Origin: Gemmatimonas sp.
Lineage (GTDB): Bacteria > Gemmatimonadota > Gemmatimonadetes > Gemmatimonadales > Gemmatimonadaceae
Assembly: GCF_027531815.1 (NCBI RefSeq)
Contig: NZ_JAPZSK010000006.1
Location: forward strand, 558,001 to 622,000
DNA length: 64,000 nucleotides
Direction of reading: 5' to 3'
Each line of letters begins with the position of its first letter. The stretch's first letter is position 1. Both the position numbers and the translations under genes were made by a program. The notes beneath the pieces were generated by a model. That model was not told the DNA's origin, made no database searches, and saw nothing but the letters and a program-made list of their open reading frames with translations. This document shows positions 24,825 through 32,944 of the stretch, in pieces.

Positions 24825-27745
24825 TGGTGCGTTTCAGGCGCGGGGCACATATGGCGGCGACGCTGCTCGGGCTGTCGTTGGGGGTGCGCCCCCAGACGAT
24901 CCCCGCTCAGGTGGCACCCACCCCCCGTGAGCAGCCGCCGACCGCTGACTCGCTGCTGGTGGGGGGGCGTCGTCCGGCCGCATCTCGTCTCGGGGTGCTG
25001 GTCTTTCAGCGGGAAGGGCACCTTTTCGCGCAGCGCGCGGGCGAGCCGGCCACGCGCCTCACCGGTGGCAGTGCTTTTCATCGGGACCCGTCGTGGCAGT
25101 ACGACACCCTCTACTGGGCCAGCGATTCGCTTGGGCAGTACGACATCCTGACCAGCGTGGTGAGCCCCGATGGGCGGCAGTTACTTGGTGCCACACGACG
25201 CATCACCACCAGCACGGCGCACGACGTGTTTCCCGTTGCGGCTGGTGGACGCATGCTCTTCCAGCGCGGCCTCGGCAACGAGTCGCGCATCTGGACGATC
25301 GAGGCCGGTAGCGGTACCGAGCGTCGGCTGAGCAAGCGGGAGCAGACGGAGAAGCGCCCGCGTCTCAGTGCCGACGGGTCGGTCACGGCGTACATCGTTC
25401 ACACCGAGAGCACCCGCAGCGTGGTCGTGAACGATCGTGTGGTATACAGCGACGCCAGCATCGAGGACATCGCCCTCTCGCCCGATGGCACGCGTGTGGC
25501 CGTCTCGATGCGCACGGGCGTGGTGATCGTGCCGGCCACCGGGACCAGCTATACCAACCTGTTGTCGCGTCGTCACGGGGAGCTCGATTGGTCGCCCGAT
25601 GGCGCGCTGGTGACGATCGCGGAAATCCGCGACGTGGCGGTGAGCTACAATGGCGACCCCGACCGCGGCGTGGATCGTACCGCGCACGAGCGCGCCGTGC
25701 TGCAGCAGGGGCTCGGCCCGGCGCGCATGATCCGCCTGCCGGCGCCGCTGGCGCCGGATGTCGGACAGATTGCCGTAGCGGGGCCGGTGGCCACCGACCG
25801 AGCAGCGGCCAACGCGGCAGCGTTCGATCGGGTATGGGAGCGCAGTGCGCGTCTCTACTTCGGCGACGACGCGCCTGCGTCGTCACGGGCAGCGTGGCAA
25901 GAGGCGCGGAGCCGTTTCCGTGCACAGGCCATTGCCGCACCCACCGACAGTGCGCGCGACGCCGTGATTCACGCGCTGCTTACCGCGAGACCGCCGCTGC
26001 GAGCCGATGCCACCGGCCGGGCCGCGGTGTCGAGTGCGCACCCGGTGGCCACCGAGGCGGGGCTCGAGATGTTCCGGCGCGGCGGCAACGTGATCGACGC
26101 GGCGGTGGCCGTGAGCTTTGCGCTGGGCGTGGTGGAGCCCGATGCGAGCGGTATTGGCGGCTACGGCGAGATGGTGATTGCGCTCAAGGGCAAGCAGCCC
26201 ACGCTCATCGAGTTCATGAGTCGGGTGCCCGAAGAGGGGGGGCTCTCGAACACGTCGTTGCTGGTGAACGGGCGGTATCCCAGCGACGGGCCAGTGCTCG
26301 TGAATGTGCCGGGCACCGTGGCGGGGATGCATCTCGCCTGGCAGCGGTACGGCAGCCGCACGCTCCCGTGGGCCGCCCTGCTCGAGCCGGCCATTCGCGC
26401 GGCGCGCAACGGATATGCCGTGAGCGATGGACTGGCCACCACGCTGGCCACGGAGCGTGAGCACTTTGCCAAGTACGACGGCAGCCGCGCACTCTTCTTC
26501 CGCAATGGAGAGCCGCTGCAGCGCGGCGACACCATTCGGAACCCCGACCTGGCGTGGGTGCTCGAGCAGATCGCGGCGAAGGGCGCCGACGGCTTCTACA
26601 AGGGCGAGGTGGCCAGCAAGTATGCGGGCGACCTGCGGGCCAAGGGGAACGCCATGAAGGTGAGCGACCTCGCGCGCTACTTCGCCAATGAGCGCGAACC
26701 GGTGTGCGGTACCTACCGCCGCTTTCGGTTGTGCTCGGGGGCGCCGCCGGTGAGCGGGGGCGCCGACCTCGTGGCGCGACTCAACCTGCTCGAACAGTTC
26801 GCCGCGCCGCGCAGCTACGTGAGCAATGCCGCCACACTGCACGCGATGCTCTCCGCCTGGTTCCTCACGCCTTCATCGCGCACCCGCATTGCCGATCCGG
26901 CCATGTGGCCGGTGGACGTGGCCAGCATCGTGGACAAGGACACGGCCCGCGTGCGCTGGCAATGCCACGACGCCGAACGGGCGCTCACGCCGCGTCTGGT
27001 GCGTGGCGACACCTTGGAGTGTCTCAAGCAGCGCGCGGCCGCTCCGGCGCCGGCTGCCGTGCCGGCGCGCAGCGATACCGCCGCCGTGGGTGACGCCAGC
27101 CCGTGCGGCGACGATCACGCACACGAGATGACGGTGTGCCATGCCGCGGGCACCACCGCCTACACGGTGGCCGACGCCGACGGCAATGCCGTGGCGGTGA
27201 CGCAAACGCTGGGGACCTGGGGTGGCAACTTCTACGTGACGCCGGGGCTCGGTTTCCTGAGCAACGACAAGCTCACGAGCTATGGCACCGACCCCACGCA
27301 ATACGGGTCGCGGCTGCCCTTTGCGCGGCACGGCAGCACACTGGCCCCCACCATTGCGTTCGAGGGGTCACGTCCGGTGTTCGCTGTGGGCGCGGCCGGC
27401 AACGCGTGGATCACCAGCGCCGTGTACCAGTCGCTCATTGGCGCGCTCGACTTCGGGCTGGGCGCGCAGGCGGCGCTCGAGTTGCCGCGCTTTCTGCCCG
27501 GCGGCGGCGGCTTTGCGCCCCCCGGCGCGGCGGGGGCCGTGTCGCCGCCCTTCACGCTGCAGCTGGAAGACGGCTTCGCCCCGCACGTCGTGAGCCGCCT
27601 GCGCGCGCTGGGATACGATCTCAGCTTCGTGTCGGCGCGCGGCGAACTGCGCGAGGGCTACGGCGCCGCCATTCGCCTGGGGCGCGGCACCGTGACCGCC
27701 GGCGCCGACCCGCGACGGGCGGGCGCGGCGGGGGCGGTCAAGTAG
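24824..27745 (+). CDS. Beta-propeller protein fused to a gamma-glutamyltranspeptidase-like domain
   Basis: A 973-residue fusion. Residues 50-370 form a TolB/PD40-like propeller (HRDPSWQYDTLYWASD, ALSPDGTRVAVSMRTG, LDWSPDGALVTIAE). Residues 400-970 match gamma-glutamyltranspeptidase, a self-cleaving Ntn hydrolase that removes gamma-glutamyl groups: AVSSAHPVATEAGLEMFRRG, GIGGYGEMVIAL, and TTAYTVADADGNAVAVTQTL with the probable autocleavage Thr777. Differences from the classical enzyme: TTH is TTA, the oxyanion GG is GN in VGAAGNAWI, and the substrate-binding Arg region is changed. It is probably exported, though the leader is atypical. Coupled to the upstream gene (TGATG). Confidence 0.82.
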   Translation: MVRFRRGAHMAATLLGLSLGVRPQTIPAQVAPTPREQPPTADSLLVGGRRPAASRLGVLVFQREGHLFAQRAGEPATRLTGGSAFHRDPSWQYDTLYWASDSLGQYDILTSVVSPDGRQLLGATRRITTSTAHDVFPVAAGGRMLFQRGLGNESRIWTIEAGSGTERRLSKREQTEKRPRLSADGSVTAYIVHTESTRSVVVNDRVVYSDASIEDIALSPDGTRVAVSMRTGVVIVPATGTSYTNLLSRRHGELDWSPDGALVTIAEIRDVAVSYNGDPDRGVDRTAHERAVLQQGLGPARMIRLPAPLAPDVGQIAVAGPVATDRAAANAAAFDRVWERSARLYFGDDAPASSRAAWQEARSRFRAQAIAAPTDSARDAVIHALLTARPPLRADATGRAAVSSAHPVATEAGLEMFRRGGNVIDAAVAVSFALGVVEPDASGIGGYGEMVIALKGKQPTLIEFMSRVPEEGGLSNTSLLVNGRYPSDGPVLVNVPGTVAGMHLAWQRYGSRTLPWAALLEPAIRAARNGYAVSDGLATTLATEREHFAKYDGSRALFFRNGEPLQRGDTIRNPDLAWVLEQIAAKGADGFYKGEVASKYAGDLRAKGNAMKVSDLARYFANEREPVCGTYRRFRLCSGAPPVSGGADLVARLNLLEQFAAPRSYVSNAATLHAMLSAWFLTPSSRTRIADPAMWPVDVASIVDKDTARVRWQCHDAERALTPRLVRGDTLECLKQRAAAPAPAAVPARSDTAAVGDASPCGDDHAHEMTVCHAAGTTAYTVADADGNAVAVTQTLGTWGGNFYVTPGLGFLSNDKLTSYGTDPTQYGSRLPFARHGSTLAPTIAFEGSRPVFAVGAAGNAWITSAVYQSLIGALDFGLGAQAALELPRFLPGGGGFAPPGAAGAVSPPFTLQLEDGFAPHVVSRLRALGYDLSFVSARGELREGYGAAIRLGRGTVTAGADPRRAGAAGAVK

Positions 27746-27751
27746 CCCGCG

Positions 27752-27829
27752 AATCACGACTCACAACTCACGACTCGAACTCACGACCCGTCACTGGTCA
27801 GTTCTGAGTCGTGAGTCCGAGTTGTGAGT
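27752..27829. repeat. Head-to-head heptad array, ACTCACG/CGTGAGT family
   Basis: ACTC (or AATC) cores at 27752, 27759, 27766, 27773 and 27779 are mirrored by GAGT at 27806, 27813, 27819 and 27826, mostly seven bases apart. ACTCACAACTC (27759-27769) pairs perfectly with 27819-27829, and ACTCACGACTC (27766-27776) with 27806-27816. The array fills the 99-bp gap between two convergent genes. The repeat unit is unrelated to the CCTGCNN family, but the design is the same. Confidence 0.88.
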
Positions 27830-27844
27830 AATGGGTTGCGCTAT

Positions 27845-30124
27845 TCAACGCGGCGCCGGCGGCGTCTCGCGGTTCCACACGAATCGCTTGAGGAACACGC
27901 CCATGCGGTCGAAGGTGTCGATCCAGTTGGCGTGCAGCATGCTCTCGTGCAGGTCGTCGGGCACCACCATGAGCTCGTGGTACACGTTGCGTGCGCGCAG
28001 CAGCTGCACCAGCCCTACCGTCTGCGCGAAGTCCACGTTGCGGTCGTCATCGCCGTGCACGAGCAGCACGGGGCTCTTCCACTGGTCGATGGCGCCGATG
28101 GCCGCCGAGCGGAACGCGGAGCTGGTGCTGTCGAGCGAGTAGTCGTAGTGGTGCACACCCGCCATGTCCACGCCGGCCACGAAAATGTCGCTGTTGCGCG
28201 CCAGCGCCTGCGCCGCCAGCAGGCCGCCATACGACAGCCCCCAGATGCCCACGCGCGCGGCGTCCACGTCGGAGCGCTGCTGGAGGTACTTCGCACCGGC
28301 TACCACGTCGAGGTACTCGCTGTTGCCGCGGTCGCGCGCGTTGGGCGCATCGCGGAAGCTCTTGCCGTAGCCAACGCCACGCCGATAGTTGACGGAGAGC
28401 ACCACGTACCCCTGATCGGCGAGCCACTGGTTGGCGGCGTACGACCAGTGATAGAACTGCATGTAGTGGTACGCCGGCAGCATCTGCCGGCGCGGACCGC
28501 CGTGCACGAACACGATGGCCGGCCGCTTTTCGCCGGGCTTGAGGTCGCGCGGCAGGAACAGCTGGTTGCTGATCTCGAGGCCGTCCTCGGCGCGCGTCTT
28601 CACGATCTCCGGCGTTACGTGGGCGCTGGTGGGGAAGTCGCGCGGCAGCGTGGGATAGATGATGCGCGGAGCGCCACCGCCCGCCGGCACCAACGCCACC
28701 GACGCCGGAGTACGGGCACCGAAGTACAGCACCGCCACCTGCTTGCCGCTCGCGAGCGGCTGCGGGTGCGTTTCCACACCGTCGCCGGTGCTGATGCGCA
28801 CCGGGGGCGAACCGCCATCGCTGGGAACGGCCCAGATGTGGCGGCGCTCGATGTCGCCGGCGTTGGTGGTGTAGTACATGGTGCGCCCGCCGTCGCGCGA
28901 CCACGCCACGCTGGTGGCATCTTCGATCAACCCATCGGTGGTGGTGAGGCGCACGGGCGATCCACCCGTGGCGGGTACCGCGTACCAACGCTCCCACTCG
29001 TCTTTCGGCACGTTCACCGGAAAGGCAATGGAGTTGCCCGCCCAGGTCATGTTGGCCAGCGACGTGAACACCGAATCCCCCACGGCATTGTGCCAGACTT
29101 CGCGCGCGGGGATCTGCGCCATTACGAGCGGCGACGTGATGTTTTTCGCCCCGCCCACGTCGGCGACCATGAGCGCAAGGCGGTAGCCGCCCGGCAGCAT
29201 CGAGGTGAAGAACCCGGGCGCGCGCACGAGGTTGCTCTGCCCCTCGGTCACGGCAACGGACGCCGGCGCACCGAAGCCGGTGCCACATCCCACGGCGGGA
29301 TTGGCGTTGCCCGGTGGGGTGCGACGCTGCAGGCCGAACGGGGTGCCCGGCGTGCGGGCAAAGGCGAGGTAACGCCCGTCGGGTGACCAGGTGGGCGCGC
29401 CGTCGCAATCGACGCCGGGGGCCACATACTGCACGGTGCGCGAGGCGACATCGTACACCGTCACGAAGCTGTGGTGCTCACGCTCGCTCACGAAGGCGAT
29501 GCGCTTGCCGTCGGGCGACCAGCGCGGCGCACCATTGCGCCCCCACAGGCGAATGAGGGGCATGCCGCCGGTGTCGGAGACGGCGAGCGGGCGCGCCCGC
29601 GACACGCGCGCGCGGTGGATCTGCCCGTCGCGCGTGAACAGCACCCAACGTCCGTCCGGTGACAGCTCGGGCGACGCGCCCGTGGCCACCCGCCATGCCG
29701 GGCCACCGGCCGTCAGCACGGCCCAGATGGCCCGATCACCACCGGCCGGGTCGTGGTTGGGATTCGCCACCCACCCCCAGCGATTCGGCGCCGAGCCGCG
29801 CACGAACACCACCACGCGCCCGTCGTCGGAGATCTTCACATCGGTGAGATCGATGCCATCATCATCGAGGAACCGGGTGAGCGGCCGTGGCGCGTAATCA
29901 GGGGCCGCCGCCGTGTACACGTTGCGCTGCCCCTTCTCGTACACCATGAACGCGAGGCGATCGGCCTTCTTCGCCGACACGAGAGTGAGCGGCGAGGGTG
30001 GCGACATCCACGGCGCGATGCTCGGCGATGCCGTGACCTGCGCGGTGACCTGCGCGGTCGCTGCCGCACTGGTGAAGGCGAGCCCGAGAAGACCGGCCGC
30101 AAGACGCCGCCCTGTCTGAATCAC
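27845..30124 (-). CDS. Secreted S9-family peptidase (DPP IV/acylaminoacyl-peptidase-like) with propeller
   Basis: About 759 residues. A signal peptide (MIQTGRRLAAGLLGLAFTSAAATAQ) leads into a PD40 beta-propeller (KISDDGRVVVFVRG, WSPDGKRIAFVSERE, WSPDGRYLAFARTP). A C-terminal peptidase domain follows: Ser631 in WGLSYGGLLAA, Asp in VHGDDDRNVDF and His in PDDLHESML. It probably trims oligopeptides in the periplasm. GTG 30124 is chosen because GAGG lies six bases upstream and it opens the signal peptide; the frame extends to 30178 only through a 12-bp tandem repeat. Confidence 0.87.
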   Translation of the reverse strand: MIQTGRRLAAGLLGLAFTSAAATAQVTAQVTASPSIAPWMSPPSPLTLVSAKKADRLAFMVYEKGQRNVYTAAAPDYAPRPLTRFLDDDGIDLTDVKISDDGRVVVFVRGSAPNRWGWVANPNHDPAGGDRAIWAVLTAGGPAWRVATGASPELSPDGRWVLFTRDGQIHRARVSRARPLAVSDTGGMPLIRLWGRNGAPRWSPDGKRIAFVSEREHHSFVTVYDVASRTVQYVAPGVDCDGAPTWSPDGRYLAFARTPGTPFGLQRRTPPGNANPAVGCGTGFGAPASVAVTEGQSNLVRAPGFFTSMLPGGYRLALMVADVGGAKNITSPLVMAQIPAREVWHNAVGDSVFTSLANMTWAGNSIAFPVNVPKDEWERWYAVPATGGSPVRLTTTDGLIEDATSVAWSRDGGRTMYYTTNAGDIERRHIWAVPSDGGSPPVRISTGDGVETHPQPLASGKQVAVLYFGARTPASVALVPAGGGAPRIIYPTLPRDFPTSAHVTPEIVKTRAEDGLEISNQLFLPRDLKPGEKRPAIVFVHGGPRRQMLPAYHYMQFYHWSYAANQWLADQGYVVLSVNYRRGVGYGKSFRDAPNARDRGNSEYLDVVAGAKYLQQRSDVDAARVGIWGLSYGGLLAAQALARNSDIFVAGVDMAGVHHYDYSLDSTSSAFRSAAIGAIDQWKSPVLLVHGDDDRNVDFAQTVGLVQLLRARNVYHELMVVPDDLHESMLHANWIDTFDRMGVFLKRFVWNRETPPAPR

Positions 30125-30138
30125 GCACCACCTCGAAA

Positions 30139-30174
30139 CTGAGGGTGAAGCTGGGAGTGAAGCTGGGAGTGAAG
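30139..30174. repeat. Triple 12-bp tandem repeat in the leader of the S9 gene
   Basis: Three adjacent 12-bp units, CTGAGGGTGAAG once and CTGGGAGTGAAG twice on the plus strand, lie immediately upstream of the ribosome site (GAGG at 30131-30134, minus strand) of the peptidase gene starting at 30124. A unit length of 12 keeps any frame open, so the repeat can also be read as an ASLP-type N-terminal extension. Confidence 0.75.
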
Positions 30175-30204
30175 CCACGCCGCATTCGGGATCACGGCGC
30201 CGCG

Positions 30205-31182
30205 TCAGCGCGGCGCCGTGGAGACGAGGCGCAGCATCACCTTCTGGCGTGCTGGTTCGACGCGCACGGCCGCCCGATAGCGCAGACGCAGCGTCACGTG
30301 CCCCGTCCGCTGCGCGACCACCGTCGTGGTGACCGCCTTGCCGGCGACGGCCTGCCCCGGCCCCTGCTCATCAAAGTACATGCTGACCTCGCCGGTGGGG
30401 GTCACCACGTGCACGGTGATTTCTTCGCCGTTCGCGGCGAGGATGCGAACTGGCTTGTCCACGGCGGACGCCAGCGACACCGCGAACGTTGCATCGCCGC
30501 ACGCCGGTGTGAAGCCCACCGGAAAGAGGGGCACCAGCGGCGCGAGTCTCACGGCGCGCGCGACCACGACCGACTCCACCGGCAGGCGAAGGCCGCGCCA
30601 CCCGGTGCGGCTCGCGGTATCGCTGCGGCGCAGCCGCATCACGAGCGTGTCGAGTGCCTTGGGAGAAGGTGTGAGCGCGGCCTCGATCTCGCTGTCGGTG
30701 GCATCGCCGGGGACACTGCGCCCGGAGCGCACCGGCCACCGGAAGCTCACCCGAGTCGACCCGTCGATCGTGAATCCCTCGAAGCGGTACTCCGAGTTCA
30801 CGCCGGGAACGACCACCCGGTACCCACTCACGTCGGGGCCATGGACCAGCTGCGGCACCAGCAGCGGGACCGTGGAATCCACGGGCCACGCAAAGGGCAG
30901 CGACTCCACGGATCGACTCCGCGCGATGATGACACTACAGAGCCGGGCCTCCGCCTCGTCGTCGGTACGGAGGGCTGTGCGCAGACGGACCTGGTTGCCG
31001 TCGACGGTCACCCCGACCTGCGCCGCGCCATCGTGGCGCAGCGTGAGCGACGGCGAGTCCGCGGGCGGCAGGTGCAAACGAGTAACGGATGTTGGGCGGG
31101 CCGTCGGAGTGTCGGAATCGGCGCACGCCGCCACGAACGCGAGCAACGGCACCACGAGGAGCTCGATCAGCCGAGGGAACAT
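30205..31182 (-). CDS. Unknown lipoprotein, about 325 residues
   Basis: The N-terminus MFPRLIELLVVPLLAFVAAC is a lipoprotein signal with Cys20. The mature part is beta-rich, with two cysteines (one near LCSVII, one near PACGDATF) and an Ig-like C-terminus (VTTTVVAQRTGHVTLRLRYR). No family is recognised. Dialanine rather than Asp after the Cys suggests outer-membrane sorting. ATG 31182 has AGGA upstream; the frame is open to 31212. It lies 80 bp upstream of the S9 peptidase and may be cotranscribed with it. Confidence 0.7.
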   Translation of the reverse strand: MFPRLIELLVVPLLAFVAACADSDTPTARPTSVTRLHLPPADSPSLTLRHDGAAQVGVTVDGNQVRLRTALRTDDEAEARLCSVIIARSRSVESLPFAWPVDSTVPLLVPQLVHGPDVSGYRVVVPGVNSEYRFEGFTIDGSTRVSFRWPVRSGRSVPGDATDSEIEAALTPSPKALDTLVMRLRRSDTASRTGWRGLRLPVESVVVARAVRLAPLVPLFPVGFTPACGDATFAVSLASAVDKPVRILAANGEEITVHVVTPTGEVSMYFDEQGPGQAVAGKAVTTTVVAQRTGHVTLRLRYRAAVRVEPARQKVMLRLVSTAPR

Positions 31183-31345
31183 GATCCTGAGACGGAGCCG
31201 GAAGCGGAGCACGGGGCGGACCTGGCGGTGTTGGACCGACCGGATAAATGGCGGACCATGGAACGGGGGGAACGGCAGAGAGGCCCGGCATTGCTGCCAG
31301 GCCTCTCCGGGGTATGCCCTAGAGCTTAATGCCTGAGGCGCCCGA

Positions 31346-32944
31346 TCACGGGGGGGTGGGGCTGTTGGCCGCCCCCGTGCCGCCGAAGGTGTAGAAGGGG
31401 TCGCCCTTCACACCCAGCTCCTTGGCTGGCACCGGCATCTCGCGCGGCGTCCCGGCGAGCAGGCCGTTCGGGACCCGGCGGCGCTGATAGTACGAGACCG
31501 GACCCAGGCCGAGGAGCTCGACCTCCTGCTCGTAGACGAGCTTCGCCACGAGCGAGGCCACGCCTTCTCCGGCCGTCGCGGCGGAGAGGCCACCACGATC
31601 AACGCGCGTCTTGTTGATGAGGGCCGCGGCGTTGGCGAGGTTGCCGCCCGACCGGCGGAGCTCGGCCTCCGCCCACAGCAGATCGTTCTGATGCCGCGAC
31701 ATCACTGGCGCCACGCCGAAGCCCCCGTAGATCCCATTGGGCGACTGCTCACCCGACCGGTCGTAGCGAATGTGGCCGATGTTCGACTGGTGGTACATGC
31801 CACGATCGGGGCGGAAGATCTCCTCGCGCGAATACACGAAGTCGGTCCCGGCCCTGCTGGTCTTGGGATTGGTGCCGAAGTAGCCGGCGAAGTCCTCGTC
31901 GTCGGGACCGAAGGAGCCATCACCGAGACGCCGGTCCGGCGAGTTCGGCTGGCTGTTGCCGCCACTCGGATACGGATGACGCTGTGTCACCGGATCGAGC
32001 AGCGCCCCCACGCGCGTGCTCACACGGCCGCCATCGAACGCATTGAACCAGTAGAGGATCTCGTGGCACCACGAGTTGCAGCCGTCGCCGGTGAAGTTGA
32101 AGTCGAAGGCCGTGCCGGACGAGATGCCTTGCGAGGCGAGCTGCTGCACCTTGTTCCAGTCCACCTGGTCGTTCTCGGCCGCGGACCGCGGGTAATACGC
32201 CAGCGTCATCGCCGCCATCGTCCGTGCGATCTGGGCGATCTGCGTGTTGGTGTATGACGTGCCGTTGGTCCAGCCGGACGGCGTGGTGAAGGTGTTGGCC
32301 GCCGCGAGGGTGGCGGCCCGTTCGAGCGAGGCGACCGCGGCGTCACGCACCTCCTTGCGCGTCTTGTACGCGAGGGTGGCGAGATCGGTGGTTTCGTCGA
32401 TCACGTAGCCCTTGTCGTAGTTGAGCGCGATACCCATGAGGGCGGCCCCGTGCATGAACTGCGCCACGGTCTCGGCGCGCTTGGTGTTGGCGGCGTTGCT
32501 GATGACGAGGTTGTTCTTGCGGACGGCGGTGAGCACATCGACCGCCGAGGAGAGCGTGGAATAGAAGCCCTCCCAGTACCCGATCATGGTAGTGCGACCC
32601 GCCGACGCCAGATCGTTTTGGTAGGCGCGGGAGTTGCGAGTGCCGTCGCCGTCGATCGAACTGTAGAAGTTCATGTTGAAGTTGTTCCACGACGCGCTGT
32701 AGGTCTGCGCCATGGTGACCAGCGGGCCGCCGCCCTCCATACCGTCCCAGGTGTTGAACCAGGAACGCAACGTGCCGCCGGCCACCGCCTCGACGGCGGC
32801 GGGATCGCTGAGGGCACGGCTGGCGTCGGCGGCGTTCGGGTTCTCCACGTCGAGAGAATTGCACGCGGTGAGCAGCACGGCGCCCATCGCCACGCCAACG
32901 GCGTGGCGGATCGAGCAGGCAAACTTCGGATCGAGGGGGCTCAC
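31346..32944 (-). CDS. SusD/RagB-family nutrient-binding outer-membrane lipoprotein
   Basis: A 532-residue lipoprotein (VGVAMGAVLLTAC, Cys28, then NSLDVENPN, typical of SusD-like proteins). The helical TPR-like core and C-terminal SusD region (SRHQNDLLWAEAELRRSGGN, AAALINKTRVDRGGL, YEQEVELLGLGPVSYYQRRR) fit the family. SusD proteins cap a TonB-dependent SusC barrel and capture glycans or peptides at the surface. It starts with GTG, overlapping the SusC stop by four bases (GTGA), so it is translated together with SusC. The substrate cannot be read from sequence; no glycosidase lies next to it. Confidence 0.88.
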   Translation of the reverse strand: MSPLDPKFACSIRHAVGVAMGAVLLTACNSLDVENPNAADASRALSDPAAVEAVAGGTLRSWFNTWDGMEGGGPLVTMAQTYSASWNNFNMNFYSSIDGDGTRNSRAYQNDLASAGRTTMIGYWEGFYSTLSSAVDVLTAVRKNNLVISNAANTKRAETVAQFMHGAALMGIALNYDKGYVIDETTDLATLAYKTRKEVRDAAVASLERAATLAAANTFTTPSGWTNGTSYTNTQIAQIARTMAAMTLAYYPRSAAENDQVDWNKVQQLASQGISSGTAFDFNFTGDGCNSWCHEILYWFNAFDGGRVSTRVGALLDPVTQRHPYPSGGNSQPNSPDRRLGDGSFGPDDEDFAGYFGTNPKTSRAGTDFVYSREEIFRPDRGMYHQSNIGHIRYDRSGEQSPNGIYGGFGVAPVMSRHQNDLLWAEAELRRSGGNLANAAALINKTRVDRGGLSAATAGEGVASLVAKLVYEQEVELLGLGPVSYYQRRRVPNGLLAGTPREMPVPAKELGVKGDPFYTFGGTGAANSPTPP

